A DNA stretch of 23,724 bases, taken from NCBI GenBank assembly GCA_016744875.1, contig JADGDL010000032.1:1-23724 (forward strand). The letters run 5' to 3'. The position numbers and the translations under genes are program-made. The notes under the pieces were generated by a model. The model searched no databases, was not told the origin of the DNA, and saw nothing but the letters and a program-made list of their open reading frames with translations. Below, piece by piece: positions 8,011 through 16,640 of this stretch (position 1 is the first letter of the stretch; each line of letters opens with the position of its first letter). This DNA comes from Sulfurovum sp. (lineage in GTDB: Bacteria; Campylobacterota; Campylobacteria; Campylobacterales; Sulfurovaceae).

Positions 8011-10716
8011 ATGTCAAAAATTGTATCAAGTATTTTATCAAATATGCCAAGCATTATAGTAAGAGTCTTAAAATACTTACTATATATTTTTCTTTTTGTC
8101 AGTATAGTTTTTATATTGGTCTTGTCTACTCGTACAGGAAATAAAATTGGATATTTATACCTCAGTGATAAGCTTAGCAGAAAGTCTAACCTAGATATCA
8201 AAGCTCTTTCTGTAAATTTATATACTTATCCTCAAGTATCTGCTTCTCTTCTTATTGAAGATCAATATAGACTTGATGTGGAAGGAAAGATACAAGATTT
8301 TGAACAGCTTGACCTGAACTACACGATTACAAGCTCTACCATCCAAAGCGATTACTCTACTATTAATGATGAAGTAGATATAAGAGGAGTGATCACCGGT
8401 CCATTTAGAAACTTTTTCATCTCTGGAAATGGGAAAATCCTTGATGGTACCATCGTTTTTGAAGGTCTCAGAAAACGGCGCTCTGTTGATAATATAGATA
8501 TCGGTTTAGCAGATTTCAACACTAGTAAATTCTTGGAACTTCTTGGAGAAGAGGAACTCTTTAAAGGAAAGTCCAATGTGCATATATCTTTTGACACTAT
8601 TGGGAAACATGGAAAAAAAGGTACCATCAAATATGATCTGAAAGATAAGGATTTTTCAGGAATACCTGTTGAAGCACAGGCAAACGTGAATATCATAGAT
8701 GATAATCAAACTTTTTCTATACAGTTAAGCACACCTACCTCCACGATTGATATTAACCAGGGAGCATATAATAGAAAAACAAAAGTTGGTTCTGCACAGT
8801 ATGTTTTGGATATTAAAGAGTTAGCAGACTGGGAAGAAGTTTTAGAGGTTGAGGCTACTGGTCCATTTCTCTCCTCTGGTAATATCATGTATGATCAAAA
8901 AATTAAAGTACAAGGTATGTCTGAAAGTTTTGGGGGTATCCTCGACATCTTTTATGAGAAGAAAAAGTTTAATTTTCATCTAAATGATGTACCTTTTCAT
9001 GAGCTAATGAACAGACTTACCTATTCACCGCTATTAGATGCAAAAATGCAAGGTGAAATAACATATGATCAACGTGAAAAAGAGATGCATACGAAGGTTA
9101 AACTAAAAGATGTAAAACTCATACAAAAAGATCTTGTAAAAGTCATCAAAGAAAAATTTGACTACGATGTAAATAATGAAGTTTTCAAAAACAGCAGTTT
9201 TGAAGCAACCTATAAAGATAAAGTACTCTCATCAAAAGTCACTATTGCCAATGATATAAACTACTTGATCTTTAAAGATACAGAAGTCAACTCTCTAGAA
9301 AGATCCATCGATACAGAGATAGATTTTAAAATAGACGAACACTTTATTGCCGGTCAACTCTACATTAGAAATGATGGACATGAAAATCACACGCTCGATA
9401 GCTTTGTACGTTTTGATGGCCTTGTTGAGCAGTTTTACAGAGTTAAACTCAATGGAGCACTAAGCGATGAATGGACCAATATGGACTACGCTCTCTCTTC
9501 TGCACGTTGCCCCAGCCATATATGTACCATCGTTGATGATATCAATATCTCAGGACATCTCTATGGACCTTTCTCTCGTCTACTTATAAGGGGTGAAGGA
9601 AAAGCATTAGAAGGTCATATACAGTTTGATGGTATCAAGAATGATGAAACATTCAGAGATGTAAAGATTGAAATGAAAGATATCCATGCGAAAAAACTCT
9701 ATACACTTTTGGGAGCACCTACGCTTCCACATGGAATAGCTACTGTAAATTTAAATTTGGAATTCTTAAATGGGGAGCATAAGAAAGGTACTCTGGACTA
9801 TACACTTCGCAATGGTATCTATGACACACTGCCATTAGATATTACAACACATGTCACTATAAAAGACAATCTTTACAAATTTACAGGTGACTTGAACTTG
9901 AACGGATCTAAAGCGAAATTCACTAAAGGTGTACATGATTCCGATAAAGATACAACGCATGCATTTTATAAGTTAGATATTAAAGATCTCACAACCCTGA
10001 AACCACTCTTTGGACATACGTACAATGGTCCTTTCTATGCTATGGGTACCATAGATTATAAAGATGACTTTTTAATAAGAGGTCTCTCTAAAAGTTTAGG
10101 AGGTCTCATTGATTTTCTCTATAAAGAAGATATACTTTATGTTGATTTTAAAAATACATCGCTTAAAGACCTTTTAGGTCTCTTCTCCTATCCAATGCTC
10201 TTAGATGCTAAGACTAATGGAAGTGTTAACTATCATTATAAAAAAGATCTTCTACTGGTCAATACCAAACTAAATAATGCAAAATTCTTAAAATCAAAAG
10301 ATCTTGATGATATTTACAAAAAATCAGGTATCTATTTGCCTGATGAGATCTTTGATCAAAGTACTTTGGAATTCACCTATCAAAATGATATTATCTTGGG
10401 AAGTCTCAAACTTGAAAATAGATCTGGACACATTATTGTAAGCAACGCAAAAATCGATACGGATAAAAAACTCGTCGATGCTTACTTTGATATAAATCTT
10501 CAAAAACGGGCATTAACTGGGAAGATATATGGTCCCCTGGACAAACCAGAAGTAAATCTCAATATGCAAAAACTCATCAGACATGAGATGGATAAACAAC
10601 TTGACTCTGTGGTTGGACAGGGAAATCGAGAAATGATGGACAGTATGCCTATGGGTGAGATGCCAAAAGATGTTGCTTCTGGTATGGGTGGTGCATTTAT
10701 GGGAATTTTCTTTTAA
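8011..10716 (+). CDS. AsmA/TamB-like periplasmic protein with two tandem modules
   Basis: A 901-aa inner-membrane-anchored protein: short cytoplasmic end, one membrane helix (about 17-39), then a long periplasmic beta-rich body. The body holds two copies of the same module, about 85-455 and 475-850, recognisable by the repeated blocks D(I/V)xIxGxxxGPF, GxGKxL(D/E)G and SxS(F/L)GG. The final 50 residues (KPEVNLNMQKLI, MDKQLD, MPMG, ending FMGIFF) are amphipathic and close to those of the next gene product; a 'PxVxxD...LxxxF' tail is common in AsmA-like proteins. Such proteins are thought to bridge inner and outer membranes for phospholipid flow. Only two cysteines exist, C500 and C505, in module 2. 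The start at 8011 has only a weak GGGG site 11 bases upstream, and no better start is seen. Exact family (AsmA, TamB, DUF-type) cannot be fixed by eye. Confidence 0.68.
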   Translation: MSKIVSSILSNMPSIIVRVLKYLLYIFLFVSIVFILVLSTRTGNKIGYLYLSDKLSRKSNLDIKALSVNLYTYPQVSASLLIEDQYRLDVEGKIQDFEQLDLNYTITSSTIQSDYSTINDEVDIRGVITGPFRNFFISGNGKILDGTIVFEGLRKRRSVDNIDIGLADFNTSKFLELLGEEELFKGKSNVHISFDTIGKHGKKGTIKYDLKDKDFSGIPVEAQANVNIIDDNQTFSIQLSTPTSTIDINQGAYNRKTKVGSAQYVLDIKELADWEEVLEVEATGPFLSSGNIMYDQKIKVQGMSESFGGILDIFYEKKKFNFHLNDVPFHELMNRLTYSPLLDAKMQGEITYDQREKEMHTKVKLKDVKLIQKDLVKVIKEKFDYDVNNEVFKNSSFEATYKDKVLSSKVTIANDINYLIFKDTEVNSLERSIDTEIDFKIDEHFIAGQLYIRNDGHENHTLDSFVRFDGLVEQFYRVKLNGALSDEWTNMDYALSSARCPSHICTIVDDINISGHLYGPFSRLLIRGEGKALEGHIQFDGIKNDETFRDVKIEMKDIHAKKLYTLLGAPTLPHGIATVNLNLEFLNGEHKKGTLDYTLRNGIYDTLPLDITTHVTIKDNLYKFTGDLNLNGSKAKFTKGVHDSDKDTTHAFYKLDIKDLTTLKPLFGHTYNGPFYAMGTIDYKDDFLIRGLSKSLGGLIDFLYKEDILYVDFKNTSLKDLLGLFSYPMLLDAKTNGSVNYHYKKDLLLVNTKLNNAKFLKSKDLDDIYKKSGIYLPDEIFDQSTLEFTYQNDIILGSLKLENRSGHIIVSNAKIDTDKKLVDAYFDINLQKRALTGKIYGPLDKPEVNLNMQKLIRHEMDKQLDSVVGQGNREMMDSMPMGEMPKDVASGMGGAFMGIFF

Positions 10717-10726
10717 TGTACTTCGC

Positions 10727-10776
10727 TTATCTTAGGTAGTTTACTCTATAATTTATTTTCTTTTATCCTAAGATAA
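10727..10776. repeat. Perfect 10-bp inverted repeat flanking a candidate -10 box
   Basis: TTATCTTAGG (10727-10736) and its exact reverse complement CCTAAGATAA (10767-10776) bracket 30 bases that contain TATAAT (10747-10752), a candidate -10 for the second AsmA-like gene. No T-run follows the second arm, so this does not look like an intrinsic terminator. It could be a paired operator, or an RNA stem if read through from the first gene. Confidence 0.55.
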
Positions 10777-10807
10777 TGTAACTCGATAGAAAGGTCATTG
10801 TTAAAAT

Positions 10808-12298
10808 ATGCTCAACATTTTAAAATATTTTACTTATACAATGCTTTTCTTCTCCATTATGTTCTTCTATCTCTTTTTTACACCACCAGGTAAAAAAGAT
10901 CTTTACAAACTTATCGGCCATAAAGTTTCCCAAAAAGTGGGTCTTGAGGTTATTGTAAAATCTATTGATATTTCAAATTTTCCAGACATGACCCTAGAAA
11001 TGAATATAGAACAAAAAGCCAAACTCATCCTCACTGGATATTTGGATGACAGTCAAATGGATATGGACTACACACTTGACAGTGAGTGTATTGCAACAGA
11101 TTTTTGTCAGATTGATGATGACCTTGATATTCAGGGACATGTAAAGGGACCATTCTATAAGCTCTTTATTGAAGGAAAAGGACGTGCATTAGATGGAAAT
11201 GTAAGTTATTCTGCTATGAAATTTACAGATAAAGTAGAAAATATAAAAGTTAGTATGAGAGATGTTAACTCAACAAAACTCTTAAAACTTTTAGGACAAG
11301 ACCCACTTATCCGAGGGAAAGCCAATGCAGAAGTACATTTTGAACACATGGCGATGAACACTAAAAAAGGAAGTATTCTTTATGATGTGATGGACAATAA
11401 CTTCTCAGATATACCTCTTCATGTACAATCCAAAGTAATGATAGATGATATGCAGCACTCCTTTACCTTAGATCTGACTTCACCTCACCTTAAAGTCAAT
11501 ATCACTAAAGGGCATTATGATCAGGAAAAAGGGCGTGCTGAAGCATTTTATATTGTTGACATCAAAGATCTTTCAAAACTTAAAACACTTTTAGGTCATG
11601 AATATTTAGGATCATTCTATGCAATGGGGGAACTAAGATATGACAAATATGTCCACATCAGTGGACTCTCTAAAAGTTTTGGAGGTATGTCAGATTTTAC
11701 TTTCGAAAGAGATGGATTACATGTAGAACTTCATGATGTCTCTCTAAAAGACATTATGACACTCTTCCCTGTACCAAGTATGATAGATGCAGATGCCACC
11801 GGTGACATTTACTATAACTTCATACAAGAGACTATGATCGTCAATGCTGACCTTAAAAATGCAAAGTTTTTACGCTCTAAACTTGTAGATATCATCCATC
11901 AAAAAGCAGGTGTAAAAATGATGAAAGAGCGGTTTGATCAGAGCAGACTTGAGATGAGTTATTATAATAATATCATTCATGGTTTTATGAAACTCAAAAA
12001 CAGAAATAGTCATCTCTATCTTACTGGCGCTACCGTTAATACAGAACACAACACCATCGATGCATATTTTGATTTTAAAATGCAAAAGCAAGAGTTTAGG
12101 GGAAAGGTCTTTGGTTCACTTGATAATCCTGAAGTCAATCTTGATATGCAAAAGCTCATCAAATATCAAATGGATAAACAACTTGATAAGATGATGGGGA
12201 AAGATGCAAATAAGATGATAAATAAAATGCCTATGGGTGGCATGGCAAAAGATGTAGCTGCCGGAATGGGTGCATCCTTTATGGGGATGTTTTTTTAA
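10808..12298 (+). CDS. AsmA/TamB-like periplasmic protein, single module, paralogue of upstream gene
   Basis: A 496-aa paralogue of the C-terminal half of the preceding protein: membrane helix at about 7-25, then one copy of the beta-rich module (about 72-445), then the shared tail (NPEVNLDMQKLI, MDKQLD, MPMGGMAKDVA, FMGMFF). Alignment by eye is continuous with module 2 of the upstream gene (for example SGLSKSFGG at 285-293 against RGLSKSLGG). This suggests duplication, with the larger gene having one extra module. It has two cysteines only, C94 and C100, at the place of the C500/C505 pair in the neighbour. An in-frame TAA at 10802 fixes the ATG at 10808 as the first possible ATG, and AGAAAGG lies 13 bases upstream, an unusually long spacing. 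The last 20 bases overlap the end of the convergent nuclease-family gene. Likely membrane-bridging lipid transfer; function inferred. Confidence 0.68.
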   Translation: MLNILKYFTYTMLFFSIMFFYLFFTPPGKKDLYKLIGHKVSQKVGLEVIVKSIDISNFPDMTLEMNIEQKAKLILTGYLDDSQMDMDYTLDSECIATDFCQIDDDLDIQGHVKGPFYKLFIEGKGRALDGNVSYSAMKFTDKVENIKVSMRDVNSTKLLKLLGQDPLIRGKANAEVHFEHMAMNTKKGSILYDVMDNNFSDIPLHVQSKVMIDDMQHSFTLDLTSPHLKVNITKGHYDQEKGRAEAFYIVDIKDLSKLKTLLGHEYLGSFYAMGELRYDKYVHISGLSKSFGGMSDFTFERDGLHVELHDVSLKDIMTLFPVPSMIDADATGDIYYNFIQETMIVNADLKNAKFLRSKLVDIIHQKAGVKMMKERFDQSRLEMSYYNNIIHGFMKLKNRNSHLYLTGATVNTEHNTIDAYFDFKMQKQEFRGKVFGSLDNPEVNLDMQKLIKYQMDKQLDKMMGKDANKMINKMPMGGMAKDVAAGMGASFMGMFF

Positions 12299-13016
12299 AC
12301 TTTACTATCAAAGGATTGTGATCGGAGACTGTTGGAATATCCAGTACCTTTTGACTCACTATACAAAGTCCACGATAAAAAACATAGTCTAAAGGCTGTC
12401 TGTTAAAAGATTTGATATACTTTTTCGAATCAAATACCACTTGTCTAAGTCCAAGATCTTTTACAAATTGCATCATAGTCTCATAGCGTTTTTGATTCCA
12501 GGAGTTAAAATCTCCACAAAGTATCATCGCTCCTTCTACATCTTTTATACGCTCTACCAAAAGTAATAACTCTTTTTTATACTGCCCGTGTAAGACAAAA
12601 TTGATCGCATGTATATTGACCACGGTCACATGACTTCCATCATCAAAATAATGTAAAGTAACCAATGCACTTTTTCTTGTAGCAAAAAAAGATTCTCTGG
12701 TATCTGTTAAATGTTGCTGATAGGCTTTAAATGAATGATTTGAAGCAGTTTGTACACCATAAAAACTCTTGCCTGTCTGAATATTTGGCGACATAACAGA
12801 AGGAAAAGTATAGAGTGTATGCACATCATGCTCAGCCTTGGCTTCCTGTAGTGCAATAATGTCCACTGATTCCTTATCAAACAGTTTTTTACTATAGTCT
12901 GCTACATGTTTGTTAAGAGTGAGTTTATTCATATTCCATGTTAAAAGTGTAAATGGTCCACTAAGTCTTTTTGAAGATCGATTATAATGTATAGTTGAAT
13001 GTTTGGGCTGAAGCAT
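12279..13016 (-). CDS. Endonuclease/exonuclease/phosphatase family protein
   Basis: A 245-aa metal-dependent phosphoesterase of the DNase I-like (EEP) fold. The family's active-site motifs appear in order: TWNMN (N28), LQE (E58), NIHAINF (N134, H136), GDFNSWN (D169, N171), LDYVF (D210) and SDHNP (D232, H233). These bind Mg2+ and attack a phosphodiester. The substrate could be DNA, RNA, a phosphoinositide-like lipid or another phosphoester; nothing visible decides. No signal peptide is seen, so it is probably cytoplasmic. It is the last gene of the ispB-hemA operon, nine bases after cls, with AGGA about eight bases before its ATG. Its 3' end overlaps the convergent AsmA-like gene by 20 bases. 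The position behind cardiolipin synthase hints at lipid or envelope work, but this is weak evidence. Confidence 0.85.
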   Translation of the reverse strand: MLQPKHSTIHYNRSSKRLSGPFTLLTWNMNKLTLNKHVADYSKKLFDKESVDIIALQEAKAEHDVHTLYTFPSVMSPNIQTGKSFYGVQTASNHSFKAYQQHLTDTRESFFATRKSALVTLHYFDDGSHVTVVNIHAINFVLHGQYKKELLLLVERIKDVEGAMILCGDFNSWNQKRYETMMQFVKDLGLRQVVFDSKKYIKSFNRQPLDYVFYRGLCIVSQKVLDIPTVSDHNPLIVKFKKTSP

Positions 13017-13025
13017 CTTTTTTTC

Positions 13026-14402
13026 CTAGAGTAGTGGTGCAAATATTTTCATAATATTTTCCAAAAGTAGACGTATATGTCCTTGATCAGGACTTCTATA
13101 ATGAGAATGAGACATCAACATTTCCATCCATTGTTCCATCTCTTTCATCACATCCTCAGAATAACAGAGACTAACCAGTTCATAATTTAAAAAAAGTGAA
13201 CGATAATCAATATTTGCAGATCCTATCATAGCCATCGAGTGATCCACCAAAATAGCTTTTGCATGCAGCATACCACCGGAAAAACGTGCTATAGCTATGT
13301 CAGATTCACTTAATTCACGCATATACGCACTTCGACCAAGATCTGCAATGATATGATCAGATTTATCTGGTGTTATGAGGCGTACATCTAAACCTCTTTT
13401 TCTTGCAATGATCAATGCCTGCATAAATCCACTGTCAGGTACAAAATAGGGTGTCACTATCCAAATACGTTCTTTGGCATTATACATCTCATGAAGTAAT
13501 GCTTCATAAAGTGCATCTGTCTCAAGATCAGGTCCAGAAGGTACAACCTGTATCTGAGTTTCTCCATATTTCTGTGTATCTACTGATGGTAATGATAGAA
13601 CTTCATCACATGCATACTCCCAGTCAGCCTTAAATACTTCGAAATAATGATATACAACAGGGCCCTGTGAGCGAAAGAGAATATCTCTCCATCTTTTTGT
13701 TTCAGGATCTTTACCCATATATTCATCAGATATATTCATACCGCCAGAAAGTAGTACTTCATGGTCAACAATGAACATCTTACGGTGGTTCCGTAGATTA
13801 ATACGATTTTTCACGGGACGTAAAAGACCCGATTGAAAAAATTCTACTTTTACACCACTTTCTCGCATCTTCTTTAATGATCTTTGCCACAGATAAACAG
13901 GAAGTGAACCCATAGTATCTAGAAGTAAATAAACATTCACACCCTCTAAAGATTTTTTAGAAAGCAGAGCACTGACAGATTCACCTGTCACATCATTTTC
14001 ATATACATAGGTAGAGATATGTATACTTCTTTTAGCTTGAGAAAGAGAGACCATCACTGCATTATAAGCATCTACATCTTCAGGGATCAATTCAAAAGAA
14101 TTACAGTCAGTTACGCCTGCAATGTTGTTTTTCTGTAATAGTTTATTGGTCGGATGTTCAGGTAAAGCTTCCTGAATGGGATTGAGTTCAATATTTCGTT
14201 TGTTTTTATGTCTGCCTATCTTTCTTGTCCCAATAAGCAAATAAAGAAAAACCCCTACAAAAGGGAGTAAAAAAATAACCAATAACCAAACAATTAAGCT
14301 TTCAGGCGTACGTCGCTGATAAAGCATATGGAGTAAAACGAGGAGTGCAAGGATTTCAGAGGCAATAAAAAGTAAATGTAAAAATGTAAATTCAAACATC
14401 AT
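13026..14402 (-). CDS. cls: Cardiolipin synthase (phospholipase D family)
   Basis: Inner-membrane enzyme of 458 aa that joins two phosphatidylglycerol molecules (or PG and another phospholipid) into cardiolipin. Two N-terminal membrane helices (about 8-26 and 36-57) are joined by an arginine-containing turn, as in ClsA-type enzymes. They precede two phospholipase D domains with complete HKD motifs: H206xK208xxxxD213 followed by GGMN, and H380xK382xxxxD387 followed by GSANID. Length is normal. Two adjacent ATGs exist (14402 and 14399). The strong AAAGGAGG site at 14407-14414 is four bases from the first and seven from the second, so the second may be the true start. It lies 17 bases after hemC and 9 bases before the EEP gene in the same operon. 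Confidence 0.93.
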   Translation of the reverse strand: MMFEFTFLHLLFIASEILALLVLLHMLYQRRTPESLIVWLLVIFLLPFVGVFLYLLIGTRKIGRHKNKRNIELNPIQEALPEHPTNKLLQKNNIAGVTDCNSFELIPEDVDAYNAVMVSLSQAKRSIHISTYVYENDVTGESVSALLSKKSLEGVNVYLLLDTMGSLPVYLWQRSLKKMRESGVKVEFFQSGLLRPVKNRINLRNHRKMFIVDHEVLLSGGMNISDEYMGKDPETKRWRDILFRSQGPVVYHYFEVFKADWEYACDEVLSLPSVDTQKYGETQIQVVPSGPDLETDALYEALLHEMYNAKERIWIVTPYFVPDSGFMQALIIARKRGLDVRLITPDKSDHIIADLGRSAYMRELSESDIAIARFSGGMLHAKAILVDHSMAMIGSANIDYRSLFLNYELVSLCYSEDVMKEMEQWMEMLMSHSHYRSPDQGHIRLLLENIMKIFAPLL

Positions 14403-14419
14403 CTAGCCTCCTTTATGAT

Positions 14420-15373
14420 TTAGAGTCTCTCTGGCATTTCATCCTTAAATGCAATCTCTTCCGCTTTCTCCAAAATATCTATGGCACCATCAGCTATCAT
14501 CTCTTCTGCTAATTGTAAGCCAAGTGTATCACATTCATCTATAGAACTTGTAAGCGCGTTATGCATGATATTTGTACCATTTGGATAACCAAGCATCGCT
14601 TTAACTGTGATGTCATTTCCAGAGATGATAGCATTCACTGCTACAGGAGCAGAACAACCCGCACCAATAGCAGAAACAAAATCACGTTCAAGCTTTGTAC
14701 AGATAAAAGAGTTTTCATCATTAAGAGTCATTGCTATTTCACGTATTCTATCATCAGCGCTTACTATCTCTATTCCGAGTGCTGCTTGTCCCATAGGAGG
14801 GATAAAAAAGTCTAATTTTTCTACAAAAGGTATATCTTTGAGAAGATCTAGTCTATAAAGCCCTATATATGCCAGTATAATGGCATCATACTGCCCCTCT
14901 TTCAGCTTTCTTAGTCTTGTGTTAACATTTCCTCTAAGTTCTTCTACTTTAAGGTCTGGACGCTTTTCAAGAAGCTGCATACGTCTTCTAAGACTTGTAG
15001 TTCCTACTGTTGCTCCCTGAGGAAGCTCATTCAAATTTTTATAAGTGTGAGAAAGGAGTACATCACTTTGATCCTGACGTTTGGTTATCGCACAAAGCTC
15101 TAAACCTTCAGGAATATAGGTAGGTACATCTTTAAGTGAGTGTACCGCTAAATGGGCATTCCCTGCTATCATTTCATCTTCAAGTTCTTTGGTAAAGTGA
15201 CCTTTCCCACCTATAAGCGCCAGTGGTTTGTCCAATATTTTATCACCTTTAGAGGTAATTTCATTAAGTTCTACGGTTACTTCAGGAAATGAAGTCTCGA
15301 TTCTCTCTTTAACATGATATGCTTGCCAAAGTGCCAAATTACTTGCTCTGGTTGCTATGATTAATTTTTCCAA
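14420..15373 (-). CDS. hemC: Porphobilinogen deaminase (hydroxymethylbilane synthase)
   Basis: Cytoplasmic tetrapyrrole enzyme of 317 aa that polymerises four porphobilinogen units into hydroxymethylbilane. Domain-1 motif HSLKDVP is at 78-84 with catalytic D82. TTSLRRRMQL (125-134) and ELRGNVNTRL (145-154) bind substrate carboxylates. C240 in GAGCSAP is the residue that carries the dipyrromethane cofactor. The start codon is TTG: the frame has a stop four codons upstream and the sequence from this codon (LEKLIIATRAS) matches the family N-terminus, so no other start fits. Ribosome site is weak. With hemA in the same run, the operon holds two of the early haem pathway steps. It follows the dsbC-like gene by 60 bases, the widest gap in the operon. 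Confidence 0.96.
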   Translation of the reverse strand: MEKLIIATRASNLALWQAYHVKERIETSFPEVTVELNEITSKGDKILDKPLALIGGKGHFTKELEDEMIAGNAHLAVHSLKDVPTYIPEGLELCAITKRQDQSDVLLSHTYKNLNELPQGATVGTTSLRRRMQLLEKRPDLKVEELRGNVNTRLRKLKEGQYDAIILAYIGLYRLDLLKDIPFVEKLDFFIPPMGQAALGIEIVSADDRIREIAMTLNDENSFICTKLERDFVSAIGAGCSAPVAVNAIISGNDITVKAMLGYPNGTNIMHNALTSSIDECDTLGLQLAEEMIADGAIDILEKAEEIAFKDEMPERL

Positions 15374-15433
15374 TATATTACTTTACTATTTTCTTTTCTC
15401 TTAAGTGTGGACAGGAATGCCCACATTACGTAT

Positions 15434-16267
15434 CTATTTGATAAGCTTTTTGTATCCATCACGCATTTTATCCCATGCACCGTCTATATAAATAGTCGGT
15501 GTTCCACCAACCATCATTTTACCAGCATCATCCATATCTTTTTCCAAAGCATTTATCACAGATATGTCATTTACTTGTGCTGCTGTCACAGAGTATCCCG
15601 CATGTGATTTCACTGCAGCAAGTATCTTGGTCATATTTGTTTCTTTAGGGTCTATTTTAAGAGAATAGATCTTTTCAAGAATATCCATCTTCCCTTCATG
15701 TTGTGCCACGTGCATGATACGTGTCAAAATACCTGAGACTGGATGGATACGTAGTAATGGCAAGTGATAGTAGTATACTGCAAGTGTTGAAGGATTATCT
15801 TTTGCCGCATTAAAGATCTCAGGTACGATCTCCTGACAGAACGGACATTGAGGATCTGAGAATATAAGGATCTTATGCTTAGCATCTTTATTACCAAATA
15901 ATAAATGGGCATCATCATAAAAAGAGTTAGGCACACTAGGTTTTATCTCATCACGATAGTCATTTCCTGTTTTCATATTTACAAGATGTCCTGTAATAAC
16001 GTTATCTTTAATGAACATCATCTCAGGAGCATTGATATCTTTTCCCTGATATTTCAATTGCATAGTGGTTAAGAGTATTGTCCAGCCGGGAAGTCTTTCA
16101 TCCGTTTTAGACTCGACAACAGTTATACCTTGTACTTTAACCTGTGGATTTTTTACTACATTTCTTTTAATATATTTTAACAGTACTTTCTCATCCGGTT
16201 GTGCATTTGCACTAAGAGCTACGGTCGCTGCGATCGTGCTCATCAATAATTTCGACATCAATGACAT
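15434..16267 (-). CDS. DsbC/DsbG-like periplasmic thiol:disulfide oxidoreductase
   Basis: Secreted thioredoxin-fold protein, 277 aa from the chosen start. A signal peptide (SKLLMSTIAATVALSANA) precedes an N-terminal region (about 25-110) like the DsbC dimerisation domain. Then comes a thioredoxin-like domain with CPFC (C141, C144 in this numbering), the usual DsbC/DsbA active site being CxxC after SDPQ, and the cis-proline loop GGTPTIYIDG near the end. The open frame begins at 16273, but AAGGAG (16274-16279) abuts that ATG and stands six bases from the ATG at 16267, so I take 16267. It probably isomerises or reduces non-native disulfides in the periplasm. The 5' end overlaps fxsA by 56 bases in another frame. 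Isomerase versus reductase role is not decided by sequence. Confidence 0.87.
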   Translation of the reverse strand: MSLMSKLLMSTIAATVALSANAQPDEKVLLKYIKRNVVKNPQVKVQGITVVESKTDERLPGWTILLTTMQLKYQGKDINAPEMMFIKDNVITGHLVNMKTGNDYRDEIKPSVPNSFYDDAHLLFGNKDAKHKILIFSDPQCPFCQEIVPEIFNAAKDNPSTLAVYYYHLPLLRIHPVSGILTRIMHVAQHEGKMDILEKIYSLKIDPKETNMTKILAAVKSHAGYSVTAAQVNDISVINALEKDMDDAGKMMVGGTPTIYIDGAWDKMRDGYKKLIK

Positions 16268-16637
16268 TATCATCTCCTTGTTTTTTAAAATTTTTATTTG
16301 TATGTTCAGGGGTTATTTTAGCTACAAATTGTAAATACACTGTGTAACAGAGTGCAAGAATACCTAAAAAGTCAGAAAACACCCCAGGGATAATCAACAG
16401 TATCGCACCTACAAAATACGCCATGCTTACATTTTGAAACCCTCTCATATCCAGTTTTCCCAATTTCATTGACTGCATATTTCCCAACATAGTATGTTGT
16501 GACTTCTGCAAAAGTGCCATACCTAACATAAAACTTCCTAGTATCCATATTACGGACCAAAGAAAACCAATATTTTCACCTGTCTTTAGGGAAAGATACA
16601 GTTCTATGAGAAAGAAAGGTATGATAAGAACGATCAT
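16212..16637 (-). CDS. fxsA: FxsA family membrane protein
   Basis: A small inner-membrane protein of 141 aa. It opens with a helix (LIIPFFLIELYL) with the FxsA-type E in the first span, followed by GENIGFLWSVIWIL (second span), a short amphipathic loop with the Q-K-G-L-D motif region, a third span with PGVFSDFLGILALC (about 84-97), and a hydrophilic tail with DDNVIDVEIIDE, which is common in this family. E. coli FxsA was named for suppressing phage T7 exclusion by the F plasmid; its native role is unknown. The gene starts three bases after proS stops. The tail-coding 56 bases also encode the start and signal peptide of the dsbC-like protein. The acidic IDVEIID ending supports that the overlapped tail is real. 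Confidence 0.85.
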   Translation of the reverse strand: MIVLIIPFFLIELYLSLKTGENIGFLWSVIWILGSFMLGMALLQKSQHTMLGNMQSMKLGKLDMRGFQNVSMAYFVGAILLIIPGVFSDFLGILALCYTVYLQFVAKITPEHTNKNFKKQGDDNVIDVEIIDEHDRSDRSS

Positions 16638-16640
16638 ATT

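Noticed and set aside
15407..15607. Small plus-strand open frame between hemC and the dsbC-like gene
   Set aside because: Most of it is antisense to the DsbC-like C-terminus, and the composition is Ile/His/Cys-rich shadow-like sequence.
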